The notes beneath the pieces were generated by a model that worked only from the letters and a program-made list of their open reading frames with translations, was not told the DNA's origin and did not search any database. From an uncultured Bacteroidales bacterium (lineage in GTDB: Bacteria > Bacteroidota > Bacteroidia > Bacteroidales > Paludibacteraceae), in assembly GCA_902799555.1 (NCBI GenBank), contig CADCBB010000021.1, positions 1-42,928 of the forward strand: a stretch of 42,928 nt of DNA, in the 5' to 3' direction. A program made the position numbers and the translations under genes. This document shows positions 16,157 through 25,056 of the stretch, one piece after another (position 1 is the first letter of the stretch; every line of letters starts with the position of its first letter).

Positions 16157-16861
16157 TCATCGTGCTTTGCATAATGCAAAGACCGTAAATTTTACTCCTC
16201 TGATAGAGTGCATTGCTTTGAGGCAGGCTTTCATTGTCTCGCCTGTCGTGATCAGGTCGTCTACGACCATGATATGTTTATTGGCCAGTTCGCGAGGATT
16301 GATCACCTCAAATGCGTTGGCCACGTTCTTTTTTCGTTCTTCCCCTTCTTGCAGCGCCTGTTTGGGCGTATTCACCACGCGTACTACATGCGTTGTATCG
16401 ATGGGTATGCCCGTTATCTCGCTAATACCTCGGGCGATATACTCCGATTGGTTATACCCTCTCTCTCGCAATCGTTTGGGGTGCAGGGGCATGGGAACGA
16501 TCAGGTCGATATCTTCGAAGAAAGATTCGTTATCGCAGTCCAACACCGCCTGCCTGGCCATCCAGAAACCCAACTCCGGTTGGTCGCCGTATTTCATCTT
16601 ATGGATGAGGTACTGCACCGGATGACCTTTCTCGTAAAAGAGATACGCGGCCGCTTTATCCAAGCGCTTCTCATCCGCCAGCGCCTCTTCTGTCTCATTC
16701 TGCCGCAGTACATCTTGCTCTGTGCGGGGCATGCGTATCCAACATCTGGGACAGATCCACTCGATATGCTCCAACGCTACAATCTCGTCGCTCAGGTATC
16801 GCCCGCACATAGGGCATGTGCGGGGATACAAGAGGGAGAGGATTTTAGAGCGTAACGCCAT
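16157..16861 (-). CDS. comF: ComF family phosphoribosyltransferase-like protein
   Basis: A 234-aa protein of the ComF/GntX family, associated with DNA uptake in naturally competent bacteria and with unknown roles elsewhere. The N-terminal zinc finger has CPMC near residue 16 and CPRC about 20 residues later; the C-terminal phosphoribosyltransferase domain has RLRERGYNQSEYIARG and the PRPP loop IMVVDDLITTGET. Its start lies 17 bases inside the 3' end of uxaA and its stop is next to the nadB start, so it is translated from the middle of a mixed-function operon. No other competence genes are in the window. Confidence 0.9.
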   Translation of the reverse strand: MALRSKILSLLYPRTCPMCGRYLSDEIVALEHIEWICPRCWIRMPRTEQDVLRQNETEEALADEKRLDKAAAYLFYEKGHPVQYLIHKMKYGDQPELGFWMARQAVLDCDNESFFEDIDLIVPMPLHPKRLRERGYNQSEYIARGISEITGIPIDTTHVVRVVNTPKQALQEGEERKKNVANAFEVINPRELANKHIMVVDDLITTGETMKACLKAMHSIRGVKFTVFALCKAR

Positions 16862-18326
16862 TCTTGAAGATGGATATCTCGTGGTATCCGTTCTTCTCGT
16901 TATTGGTCTTGGCGCCGTTAGCTACCTCGATAACGAACTCGGCAAAGCGTTTAGCCACCTGATCCATCGGTTCTCCTTCGGCGATGACACCGGCATTGAA
17001 ATCGATCCAGTTCGGTTTATTGTTCGCCAAGGTAGAGTTGGTGGATATCTTCATTGTCGGCACATACGTTCCGAACGGCGTACCGCGACCGGTGGTGAAG
17101 AGCACCATATGGCATCCGCAGGAAGCCAAAGCCGTCGAAGCCACGAGGTCATTACCCGGGGCAGACAAGAGGTTGAGGCCCTTTACCTGCAGACGATCGC
17201 CGTAGGCCATCACACCGCGTACGAGCGATTTACCGCATTTCTGCGTGCAACCGAGGGCTTTATCTTCAAGAGTGGAGATACCGCCGGCTTTGTTACCCGG
17301 ACTCGGGTTTTCACCTACGGGCTCACCATGACTGAGGAAATAATCCTTGAAGTCATTGATAAGGCTTACCGTTTGGTCGAAGAGTTCTTTATTGGCACAA
17401 CGGTCCATCAGGATGGTCTCTGCACCGAACATCTCCGGCACTTCGGTCAGCACGGTCGTACCGCCTTGTGCTACGAGCCAGTCGCTCAGCACACCCAGAA
17501 GCGGATTCGCGGTGATACCGCTGAAGCCGTCACTACCGCCGCACTTGAGGCCGACACGCAGTTCGCTCAACGGCACTGCCACCCGTTTGTCATGGGTCGT
17601 CTTGGTGTACAGCTCACGCAAAATCGGCATGCAGTACTCCACTTCATCACCCTGGATCTTCTGCGTGGTAACGAATTTCACACGGTCCTCGTCGATCTCG
17701 CCGCAGAACTCCTTGAAGACATCCGGTTGGTTATTCTCGCAACCGAGGCTCACTACCAGGATGGCACCGGCATTCGGATGGTGGATCATATCACGGAGGA
17801 TCTTCTTCGTATTCTCATGATCGTCACCGAGCTGAGAGCAACCGTAGTTGTGTTTAAAAGCGAAGATATTATCCGCACCGGTCTCCTGACGCAGACGTTC
17901 CGCACATTTCTCGATGATACCATTCACGCAACCTACGGTCGGGATGATCCATACTTCATTACGGATACCCACTTGTCCGTCTTTGCGGCGATACCCCATG
18001 AACGTCCGTTTCTCGTCCGGGATATTGAGCACCACATCCTTTGGATGATACTCATAACTGAGCAATCCGGCGAGGTTGGTCTTGATGTTATTCTCATTCA
18101 TCCAACTACCGGCTTTCTTCGCTTCTTTGGCATGACCGATCGGGAAACCGTATTTGATCACGTTCTCACCTTCGGCTAAATCTTTGATGGCTATCTTATG
18201 ACCGGCAGGCACATCCTCCAATACGGTGATCTGCTTGCCGTCCACTTCGATAACCGCACCGGCGGATTGCGGTTGGATAGCTACCACCACATTATCCGCC
18301 GGATTGATTTTCAGAATATTGGTCAT
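16845..18326 (-). CDS. uxaA: altronate dehydratase
   Basis: Converts D-altronate to 2-keto-3-deoxygluconate, the step before KdgK in galacturonate breakdown. The N-terminal SAF-like domain (about residues 1-95) shows LEDVPAGHKIAIKDLAEGE and YGFPIGHAKEA; the large domain follows with GYRRKDGQVGIRNEVWIIPTVGC, LGCENNQPDV, LKCGGSDGFSGITANP and CGCHMVLFTTGRGTPFG. At 493 aa it is the complete two-domain UxaA form. Tagaturonate reductase is immediately upstream with only two bases between them. Other members of the large UxaA/GarD family use galactarate, but the partnership with UxaB favours altronate. Confidence 0.95.
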   Translation of the reverse strand: MTNILKINPADNVVVAIQPQSAGAVIEVDGKQITVLEDVPAGHKIAIKDLAEGENVIKYGFPIGHAKEAKKAGSWMNENNIKTNLAGLLSYEYHPKDVVLNIPDEKRTFMGYRRKDGQVGIRNEVWIIPTVGCVNGIIEKCAERLRQETGADNIFAFKHNYGCSQLGDDHENTKKILRDMIHHPNAGAILVVSLGCENNQPDVFKEFCGEIDEDRVKFVTTQKIQGDEVEYCMPILRELYTKTTHDKRVAVPLSELRVGLKCGGSDGFSGITANPLLGVLSDWLVAQGGTTVLTEVPEMFGAETILMDRCANKELFDQTVSLINDFKDYFLSHGEPVGENPSPGNKAGGISTLEDKALGCTQKCGKSLVRGVMAYGDRLQVKGLNLLSAPGNDLVASTALASCGCHMVLFTTGRGTPFGTYVPTMKISTNSTLANNKPNWIDFNAGVIAEGEPMDQVAKRFAEFVIEVANGAKTNNEKNGYHEISIFKNGVTL

Positions 18327-18328
18327 AA

Positions 18329-19864
18329 TTAGAACAAACTTTTGATCTTTGCAATCACGTCATCCACCTTGTCGGCAGCGAGCATGAGCTGAACGGTCTT
18401 GAGCATGCCGACAGACTCGATGGAGTTGAGGTAGAGCTCTACCATGTCGGTGAGACCAGGAATCTTGTTGAGGTCCTCTTTGCTCTCTTTCCAGATGATG
18501 TCGGTTGCGCCGAGAACACCTTCTGCCACTTTGCGGATGTCGCCGGTAGCCCAGAGCTCCTTGAGCAGATCCATGATCTCCTGTGCATCGTTCGGCTGGA
18601 TCGGAGCACCGTCCTCGCGGGTACCGCCTTTGTAGTACTCGATGATAGCCGCCAGACCGAGAACCAGACCCTTCGGCAGTTCGCCCTTGCGCTCCAGATA
18701 AACCTTCAGACCCGGCAGGTCGCGTGTCTCGAATTTCGGGAACGAGTTCAGCATGATGCTGGTCACCTGATGGTCCACATACGGGTTGTTGAAACGCTCC
18801 AGTACGGACTCGCCGTAAGCCTTCAGTTCGTCCTTCGGCAGGTTCAGCGTCTCCAGAAGCTCGTCGAACATCACCATGTGGATGTATTTGCCGAGTACGT
18901 CGTGGTTGCAAGCGTCGCGGACGATATTCACACCGCTCAGGTAGCTTACCGGCGAAAGGACGGTGTGCGGGCCGTTCAGCAAAGTCACTTTACGCTCGTG
19001 GTACGGCTTCTCGCTCTCTGCGATCAGCACGTTCAGGCCAGCCTTGTTAGCAGGGAACTCCGCCTCGAGCTCTTCAATAGACATATTCTCCGGCTTCTCA
19101 ATTACCCAGAGATGGAAGATCTCAGCCTGTACAACGAGGTTGTCGTTATAACCCACTTTCTCTTGGATCTCCGCGATGTCCTTGCGCGGGAAGCCCGGAA
19201 CGATACGGTCTACGAGGGTTGCACAAACGTAGTTGTATTTCTCGAACCACTCCTTGAAGCCGGCGTAGTCTGCTCCGAAATCATCTTTCCACAACTCGAT
19301 GTACTTACGGATGCAATCTTTGAGGTGGTGACCGTTCAAGAAGATCAACTCACACGGCATGAAGATCAGACCCTTGGTCGGATCGCCGTTGAACGTTTTG
19401 TAACGACGGAAGAGAAGCTGAACGAGCTTGCCCGGGTACGAAGAAGCGGGTGCGTCGGTGAACTTGCATGTGTCGTCGAAGGTGATACCTGCCTCGGTGG
19501 TGTTCGAGATGACGAAGCGGATCTCCGGCTGCTCTGCCAAAGCCATAAAGGCCCAGTTCTGCGAGTACGGGTTCAACGCACGACTGATCACGTCGATACG
19601 CTCCAGCGAGTTCACTGCCTCACCTTTGAGACGACCCTGCAGATTCACGTGATACAAGCAGTCCTGACCATTGAGCCATTCCACCATACCCTTCTCGATC
19701 GGCTGAACGACTACTACCGAACCGTTGAAGTTCGTTTTTGCATCCATGTTCCATACGATCCAATCTACGAATGCGCGGAGGAAATTACCTTCACCAAACT
19801 GGATGATTCTCTCGGGCATAACGCTCTTCGGCGCTGTCCACTTGTTCAATGCTTTTTTTGCCAT
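18329..19864 (-). CDS. uxaB: tagaturonate reductase (altronate oxidoreductase)
   Basis: NADH-dependent reductase of the mannitol dehydrogenase family converting tagaturonate to altronate. Seen here: the N-terminal RIIQFGEGNFLRAFVDW nucleotide-binding region, then FVISNTTEAGI, LFRRYK, PCELIFLNGH, CATLVDRIVPGFP and the catalytic-domain segment KVTLLNGPHTVLSPVSYLSG with its conserved Lys and His. At 511 aa it is slightly longer than E. coli UxaB. Fructuronate reductase UxuB is a relative, but the adjacent altronate dehydratase supports UxaB. It is the first gene of the operon, about 44 bases behind the predicted transcription start. Confidence 0.94.
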   Translation of the reverse strand: MAKKALNKWTAPKSVMPERIIQFGEGNFLRAFVDWIVWNMDAKTNFNGSVVVVQPIEKGMVEWLNGQDCLYHVNLQGRLKGEAVNSLERIDVISRALNPYSQNWAFMALAEQPEIRFVISNTTEAGITFDDTCKFTDAPASSYPGKLVQLLFRRYKTFNGDPTKGLIFMPCELIFLNGHHLKDCIRKYIELWKDDFGADYAGFKEWFEKYNYVCATLVDRIVPGFPRKDIAEIQEKVGYNDNLVVQAEIFHLWVIEKPENMSIEELEAEFPANKAGLNVLIAESEKPYHERKVTLLNGPHTVLSPVSYLSGVNIVRDACNHDVLGKYIHMVMFDELLETLNLPKDELKAYGESVLERFNNPYVDHQVTSIMLNSFPKFETRDLPGLKVYLERKGELPKGLVLGLAAIIEYYKGGTREDGAPIQPNDAQEIMDLLKELWATGDIRKVAEGVLGATDIIWKESKEDLNKIPGLTDMVELYLNSIESVGMLKTVQLMLAADKVDDVIAKIKSLF

Positions 19865-19914
19865 AGTTTTTAAGTATTAAATGATTTTTTGTTGTTTTGC
19901 CACATATTGCGCTG

Positions 19915-19945
19915 CAAAGTTACAATATTTTTTTTACATATACAA
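19915..19945 (-). promoter_or_regulatory. promoter for the uxaB-uxaA-comF-nadB operon
   Basis: On the minus strand CTTG (19946-19943) is followed by 20 bases with TATATGT and an A8 run, then TAACTTTG (19922-19915). Predicted start of transcription near 19908. Confidence 0.8.
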
Positions 19946-19994
19946 GCGCGCGTGCGCTTTTTATGCATTTCCGTCAATTTTTACACATCAAATA

Positions 19995-20026
19995 TTTGCA
20001 CATGTCGTAAAAAAGCAGTACTTTTG
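19995..20026 (+). promoter_or_regulatory. promoter for ychF
   Basis: TTTG (19995-19998), 20 bases ending in AAAAAAGCAG, then TACTTTTG (20019-20026). Transcription is predicted near 20033, about 22 bases before the chosen ATG, which excludes the much longer upstream frame. Confidence 0.85.
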
Positions 20027-20054
20027 CGGCCGCAAAAGAATTTTAAGACAAGAT

Positions 20055-21161
20055 ATGAGTTTACAATGTGGAATAGTAGGGTTGCCGAATGTGGGCAAGA
20101 GTACTTTATTTAACTGTTTGAGTAATGCGAAGGCGCAGAGCGCCAATTTCCCGTTCTGCACGATTGAACCGAACGTAGGCGTGATCACGGTGCCGGATGA
20201 GCGACTGATTAAGTTGGGCGAGATTTGCAAGCCGGAGCGCGGTGTAATACCGACGACGGTAGAGATTGTGGATATTGCCGGACTCGTCAAGGGCGCCAGC
20301 AAGGGTGAAGGGTTGGGAAACAAATTCCTCGCCAACATCCGCGAAACGGATGCGATCATCCATGTGTTGCGTTGCTTTGATGATGAGAACGTAGTGCATG
20401 TGGACGGAACGGTGAATCCCGTACGCGACAAAGAGATCATCGATGCAGAGTTACAGTTAAAAGACTTGGAGACGGTAGAAGCACGTATTCAAAAATGCGA
20501 GAAAGCGGCTAAAGCCGGTGGAGACAAGAATGCGAAGTTGCAGTTGGAGGTACTGGTTAAATACCGCGAGGCCTTGTCGCAAGGCAAGAACGCCCGTACG
20601 GTAGAGCTTGATAACAAAGATCAGGAAGCCGCAGCACGCGACCTTTTCCTGCTGACCAACAAGCCCGTGATGTATGTGTGCAACGTAGATGAGAGCGCTG
20701 CCGTGACCGGCAATGCGTACGTGGAGCAGGTCAAAGAAGCCGTCAAGGATGAAGATGCACAGGTACTGGTGCTGGCGGCTAAGATAGAGAGCGAGATCGC
20801 CGAACTGGAGACCTATGAGGAGCGGCAGATGTTCCTCGAGGAGATCGGTTTGCAGGAGTCGGGTGTGAACCGACTGATCAAAGCCGCCTATGCGCTGCTG
20901 AACTTACGCACTTTCCTCACGGCAGGTAGCGATGAGGTACGCGCCTGGACCTTCAAGGCCGGCTATAAGGCACCGCAATGCGCCGGCGTTATCCATACGG
21001 ATTTCGAACGCGGCTTCATTCGCGCCGAGGTCATCAAATACGAAGATTTCGTGGCGCTGGGCGGTGAAGCACAATGCCGTGCAGCCGGTAAACTGGCAAC
21101 GGAAGGTAAAGATTATTTGGTACAAGACGGAGATATCATGCACTTCCTTTTCAATGTCTGA
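20055..21161 (+). CDS. ychF: YchF/Ola1 family ribosome-associated ATPase
   Basis: A 368-aa TRAFAC-class P-loop protein that binds ribosomes and, unusually for its class, prefers ATP to GTP. The G1 motif GLPNVGKST (9-17), DIAGLVKGASKGEGLGNKFL (G3) and CNVDES (the altered G4, NxxE instead of NKxD, which explains the ATP preference) are present, followed by the C-terminal TGS domain ending GDIMHFLFNV. I chose the ATG at 20055 (MSLQCGIVG): a frame 58 codons longer runs through the promoter and has no family resemblance. It is transcribed divergently from uxaB and is followed by the antiporter gene after 42 bases of repeat sequence. Confidence 0.96.
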   Translation: MSLQCGIVGLPNVGKSTLFNCLSNAKAQSANFPFCTIEPNVGVITVPDERLIKLGEICKPERGVIPTTVEIVDIAGLVKGASKGEGLGNKFLANIRETDAIIHVLRCFDDENVVHVDGTVNPVRDKEIIDAELQLKDLETVEARIQKCEKAAKAGGDKNAKLQLEVLVKYREALSQGKNARTVELDNKDQEAAARDLFLLTNKPVMYVCNVDESAAVTGNAYVEQVKEAVKDEDAQVLVLAAKIESEIAELETYEERQMFLEEIGLQESGVNRLIKAAYALLNLRTFLTAGSDEVRAWTFKAGYKAPQCAGVIHTDFERGFIRAEVIKYEDFVALGGEAQCRAAGKLATEGKDYLVQDGDIMHFLFNV

Positions 21162-21172
21162 AAACGAAATGC

Positions 21173-21207
21173 AAATTGTAAATTGTAAATTGTAAAATGT
21201 AAAATGA
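21173..21207. repeat. 7-base tandem repeat ending in the antiporter start codon
   Basis: AAATTGT occurs three times in tandem, followed by AAAATGT and AAAATGA. The ATG of the antiporter gene (21204-21206) lies in the last unit, so the repeat fills the whole ribosome-binding region. Confidence 0.9.
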
Positions 21208-22193
21208 TAGAAAGTTTACTTTCTCATGGCATATGGGTGGCGATCGTGCTGATCACCATCGGCTTTGTGGCCTTGGTAAAGGGCGCAGACTGGTTAGTGG
21301 ACGGAGCATCCGCGATCGCCAAGCGATTCGGTATCAGCGATCTGATCATCGGTCTGACAGTAGTAGCATTCGGTACTTCGATGCCGGAGTTTGTGGTGAA
21401 TATGATGTCGGTGGCACATGGAACGACCGATCTGGCCATCACCAATATCTTGGGCTCGAACATCATCAACACCTTTGTGATCTTAGGTTTTACGGCGCTT
21501 GTCTATCCGATTGCTTCGCAGAAACACAGCCGTAACTTCGATATCCCGATGTCTATCATCGCCGGTTTTTTGGTACTGGTGATGGTAGCGGTCAGTTCGC
21601 CGTTTGAGAACATAACCGGTATCAGTCGTACGGGCGGTGTATTACTGCTTGCATTCTTTGCTTTCTTCCTCTACGATGCATTCCGTCACGCCAAAGAGCA
21701 AGGGCCGGAAGAGGCGGAGGAAGAGATAAAGCCGATGTCGATCGGCAAAGCCATCCTGTTGATCGTCTGCGGTTTGGCAGGTCTGACGATAGGCGGAGAA
21801 TTGATCGTGGACAGTGCGATCGATATCGCGGCACGTTGCGGCGTGAGTGAGGCGATCATCGGTCTGACCATCGTGGCTTTGGGTACGTCATTACCGGAAT
21901 TGGCGACATCTGTCATCGCAGCGCATAAGCATAAGAGCGATATCGCGATCGGCAATGTCTTCGGCAGCAATATCTTCAATGTATTCTTTGTGCTCGGTAC
22001 GAGTGCAGTGGTTCACCCCTTACCGGCATACGAAGGCATTGAGTTAGACGCTTTCATGGCGGCCTTAGGCAGTATCATCGTTTGGCTGGAGCTGCGTACG
22101 AATAAAGAGCGCGTACTCCAGCGTTGGGGCGGTGCGTTGCTGCTGATCGTCTATGGAGGCTATCTCACCTTCCGTTTGATAAACGCGTATTAA
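21204..22193 (+). CDS. K+-independent Na+/Ca2+ antiporter, YrbG/CaCA family
   Basis: A 329-aa inner-membrane exchanger of the CaCA superfamily. The two internally repeated alpha motifs are clear: GTSMPEFVVNMMSV...NILGSNIINTFVILG in the first half and GTSLPELATSVIAA...NVFGSNIFNVFFVLG in the second, each with the conserved acidic residue and GSN. About ten hydrophobic segments and a short charged middle loop (EQGPEEAEEEIKP) agree with the family. Its ribosome-binding region is made of a 7-base repeat. The last 29 bases overlap the convergent glycosyltransferase gene tail to tail. Ion specificity is inferred from family, not shown by sequence. Confidence 0.93.
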   Translation: MIESLLSHGIWVAIVLITIGFVALVKGADWLVDGASAIAKRFGISDLIIGLTVVAFGTSMPEFVVNMMSVAHGTTDLAITNILGSNIINTFVILGFTALVYPIASQKHSRNFDIPMSIIAGFLVLVMVAVSSPFENITGISRTGGVLLLAFFAFFLYDAFRHAKEQGPEEAEEEIKPMSIGKAILLIVCGLAGLTIGGELIVDSAIDIAARCGVSEAIIGLTIVALGTSLPELATSVIAAHKHKSDIAIGNVFGSNIFNVFFVLGTSAVVHPLPAYEGIELDAFMAALGSIIVWLELRTNKERVLQRWGGALLLIVYGGYLTFRLINAY

Positions 22194-22914
22194 ATCGGCG
22201 ACGTTCAGGGTCGAAGAACCAACCCCATTTATGGAAATAACGGCACATGTTTTGGATATGAATCCGGAGCATGTGTTTGTTTTTATAGGAAGCGCGCGCA
22301 TGCGCATGTACGATCGTCCATTGAGGATGGTAAAGGGTCAGATAGTTCCGATGAATCCGACGGGTTAGGTCGATATCCTCCGGATACATAAAGAACCGCT
22401 CATCGAAAAGTCCGGCTTCTGCTACGGCTGCCGTGCGGAGCAACATGAAACAGCCGCTCAGGTAAGGCGCGTTGACCGGTTGCGTGAGATCAAGGTCACG
22501 CAGTTCGTAGCGTTTATTGCGTTTCGCTATCCATGCAGCCGGTAAGAACCGACGGCCGAACACATCGAGCGGTGTAGGCAGCCGTTTGGCCAGGTACTGC
22601 TGCGATCCGTCGGGAGATACCACTTTCGGCATCAGCTGACCTACCTCCGGATGTGCCTCCATATAAGCGCACATGGCATCGATATCTTCGGCTTTGACAC
22701 GGATATCGCTATTCATCACCAGATGGTAGGGCACTTTATCGGCTACACTCTTGCGGATCTCCACATTATGGGCGCGACCGTAGCCGATGTTATCATTCGT
22801 ATTATCGTGCAAGTAAAGATGCTGAAGACTTTTCACTTTCTTCAGTTCCTCCACAAGAGGATTTACCTCCTGTTCCCACCGCGGATGATATAGTACGATG
22901 GAGATGTTAAGCAT
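22165..22914 (-). CDS. GT2 family glycosyltransferase
   Basis: A 249-aa GT-A fold transferase similar in pattern to rhamnosyltransferases of the WbbL type. Seen here: the start ISIVLYHPRW, the nucleotide-sugar region with NSDIRV at about residue 68-73 in place of a classic DxD, VNAPYLSGCFMLLR and the acceptor-side FFMYPEDIDLTRRI. No membrane segment. It is the last gene of the polysaccharide operon and overlaps the preceding GT4 gene by 8 bases. It converges on the antiporter gene with a 29-base overlap and has no room for a separate terminator. Sugar and linkage cannot be told. Confidence 0.9.
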   Translation of the reverse strand: MLNISIVLYHPRWEQEVNPLVEELKKVKSLQHLYLHDNTNDNIGYGRAHNVEIRKSVADKVPYHLVMNSDIRVKAEDIDAMCAYMEAHPEVGQLMPKVVSPDGSQQYLAKRLPTPLDVFGRRFLPAAWIAKRNKRYELRDLDLTQPVNAPYLSGCFMLLRTAAVAEAGLFDERFFMYPEDIDLTRRIHRNYLTLYHPQWTIVHAHARASYKNKHMLRIHIQNMCRYFHKWGWFFDPERRRFNTRLSNGR

Positions 22915-24019
22915 AGGTATTCAACGCGTTTTTATACTCCTCAATAATAATACGCTCATCGAATTTGCGTAGCATCAACTCGCGACCTTTCTGTCCCATG
23001 CAGCGCAGTTTATCGGAGGGTGCATTCAGAATTTTTCGCATTGCTTCCACTAAACTGTTTAAATTGCGTTTCTCGCAAAGCAATCCGTTCACGCCATCCA
23101 ATACGACCTCCTTACATCCCACCGAATCAGTAGCGATCAATGTTCGTTCCATCGAGGCGGCTTCCATCAGCGAGCGAGGTACTCCTTCCATGTAATAGGA
23201 AGGTAATACCATACATGAGCACCGCTCCAGGAATGGTCTTACATCGCTGGTAACGCCCAGATATTCGATTGCTCCTTTACGCACCCAAGCTTCCATTTCT
23301 TCTAGACGAATCGCATCCGGATTTAATGCATCCAGCGGGCCTAATAATTGCCATCTTGCATCGGGGAATTCTGCCTTTAGTATCTCTGCTGCCCGGATGT
23401 ACAGTTCTACTCCTTTTGATCGTAACATACGTCCGCAATAGAGAAAAATGAACGGTTTTTCCGGTTCCCGGGTTGAACGATAGAAATCCGTATTCACCCC
23501 TTCGCCATGAATAACATGGGTCTTAGCAAAAGGGATAATATGCCATTTAACGAACGCATCGCAGTCATCCTGATTGAGAAACCAAACCGCATTGGTACTA
23601 CGTAATGCATACCGATGCATTTGGCAGGACAAATAAAAGAGCCAGTTTCGTTTGATGAACGTATAACCGAGTCCGGTAATGACATTGATATGCTTGATTC
23701 CTAACTGTGAAGCTGCCAACGAACCGTAAATAATAGGTTTGATGGTATAATGAAAGATGAAATCGAATCCCTCTTGTGCATAGATCTGTTTCAGTTGCGA
23801 CAGAAATCGTATGTCTTTAATCGGATTTTGTCCTTTGCAATCCACATGAATCGGCACAAACCGAATATTCGTTCCGCTTAATTGTGTCAGTTCACAATCT
23901 TGCGGCGTTATCATCACCACTTCGTATTGGGAGGATAATGCTTTCATCACCCCTAAACGAAAATTCATCATCGTCAGGGCACTATTCCCTACAAACGCTA
24001 TTTTGCGTATATTGCTCAT
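22907..24019 (-). CDS. GT4 family glycosyltransferase (PglA/CapM-like)
   Basis: A 370-aa GT-B fold retaining transferase. N-terminal half: KIAFVGNSALTMMNFRLGVM and FHYTIKPIIYGSLAASQLGI...VITGLGYTFI, a combination seen in PglA/CapM-like enzymes acting on undecaprenyl-linked sugars. C-terminal half: the nucleotide-sugar site with FLYCGRMLRSKGV and the E-x7-E segment in YYMEGVPRSLMEAAS. I chose the ATG at 24019 (MSNIRKI), which overlaps the upstream stop as ATGA; a start 15 codons earlier would lie inside the previous gene and begin with unlike sequence. Acts in the cytoplasm on lipid-linked saccharide; exact sugar unknown. Confidence 0.9.
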   Translation of the reverse strand: MSNIRKIAFVGNSALTMMNFRLGVMKALSSQYEVVMITPQDCELTQLSGTNIRFVPIHVDCKGQNPIKDIRFLSQLKQIYAQEGFDFIFHYTIKPIIYGSLAASQLGIKHINVITGLGYTFIKRNWLFYLSCQMHRYALRSTNAVWFLNQDDCDAFVKWHIIPFAKTHVIHGEGVNTDFYRSTREPEKPFIFLYCGRMLRSKGVELYIRAAEILKAEFPDARWQLLGPLDALNPDAIRLEEMEAWVRKGAIEYLGVTSDVRPFLERCSCMVLPSYYMEGVPRSLMEAASMERTLIATDSVGCKEVVLDGVNGLLCEKRNLNSLVEAMRKILNAPSDKLRCMGQKGRELMLRKFDERIIIEEYKNALNTYA

Positions 24020-25056
24020 AATTCTTCTATTATCTTTTTTATCTCCATTGCGGATTGTTTCCAACTAAAGCGGGATGCTTGTTTAGTTCCTTCATTTGCC
24101 AATTGCCGGCGCATGGGCGCATCCTGCATGATATGGTTTATTTTCTCACGTATATCATCAACAGACAGCGGATTATAATACAGCGCTGCATCACCACAAA
24201 CCTCATGGAAGGCGGGTATATCCGATACCACCAACGGACACTCTTGCGTCATGGCTTCCACCAGCGGAATACCGAAACCTTCATACAAGGACGGATTGGT
24301 ATAAGCGGTAGCATTCCTATAGAGGCGCGTTAACTCTTCGCCACTCACATAGCCAAGAAAACGTACTCCTTTTCGGCCGGTGTATGCACTCAGTTCCGCA
24401 TTCGCATATATAGCATGCATGCCACCTACGATATACAAGTCATAATCCGGTTGCTCAATTGAGCAATAGGCCTCTAACAAACGTTTGATATTCTTCCGCG
24501 GTACCAGACTCCCAACGGCCAACAGATAACGTTCTGTCTCTAATTTGGGTAGTATGTCCGTCGGACGAACCGCATTGTACACCACACCTATCTTCTCTGC
24601 CTCCAAGCCAAGCCGGTCCACCAACTCCCGCTTGGAAAACGCACTGACGGTCATAATCTTCTTTGCCCGCTTGGCTACCAGTGGTGTCATGATCTGATAA
24701 TATAGACAGTAAGCCCATGAGTAGGAACGGGGACGAAGTAGATACGATACATCGTGAATAGTGAGAATATTATTGCTATAGAGCAACGGACTCAAGCCGC
24801 TCAGGCTTACAAGCAGTTGTCCGTTATGATGGCGATGCATATATAACGGTAGGGATACTTGTTCCCAATAATGCGAACCCTTGCCTCCAATCACCTCTAC
24901 CGATAAATCTTTCAGGTCATAATCACCGCGTATATCTGCCGGAGCCAAGATGGTATACTCCACCCCTATCTGCTGCAAGGCACAACAGATCTCATACGCA
25001 AACCGCTGAATACCGGTAAGACGTTGACTCAAAAAACGACCGTTGATATAAACCAT
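24016..25056 (-). CDS. GT4 family glycosyltransferase
   Basis: A 346-aa GT-B transferase of the GT4 group, mannosyltransferase-like in pattern. Seen here: VYINGRFLSQRLTGIQRFAYEI at the N-terminus, TIHDVSYLLRP, VSAFSKRELVDRLGL, the donor-site YLLAVGSLVPRKNIKRLLEAY and NPSLYEGFGIPLVEAMTQECPLVVSD with the E-x7-E glutamates. Its start overlaps the WbsX stop as TAATG and its stop overlaps the next start as ATGA, a sign of translational coupling. Confidence 0.92.
   Translation of the reverse strand: MVYINGRFLSQRLTGIQRFAYEICCALQQIGVEYTILAPADIRGDYDLKDLSVEVIGGKGSHYWEQVSLPLYMHRHHNGQLLVSLSGLSPLLYSNNILTIHDVSYLLRPRSYSWAYCLYYQIMTPLVAKRAKKIMTVSAFSKRELVDRLGLEAEKIGVVYNAVRPTDILPKLETERYLLAVGSLVPRKNIKRLLEAYCSIEQPDYDLYIVGGMHAIYANAELSAYTGRKGVRFLGYVSGEELTRLYRNATAYTNPSLYEGFGIPLVEAMTQECPLVVSDIPAFHEVCGDAALYYNPLSVDDIREKINHIMQDAPMRRQLANEGTKQASRFSWKQSAMEIKKIIEEL

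Noticed and set aside
16157-16861. Natural competence locus
   Set aside because: ComF alone is widespread in bacteria with no proof of competence; no comE or dprA genes are near.
16722-18179. A 485-codon plus-strand frame opposite uxaA and comF
   Set aside because: Shadow of two well-recognised genes; low-complexity His/Thr/Arg composition and no family resemblance.
19881-20054. 58-codon N-terminal extension of YchF
   Set aside because: It runs through the promoter at 19995-20026 and the two AT-rich leaders; YchF proteins start at the G1 motif.
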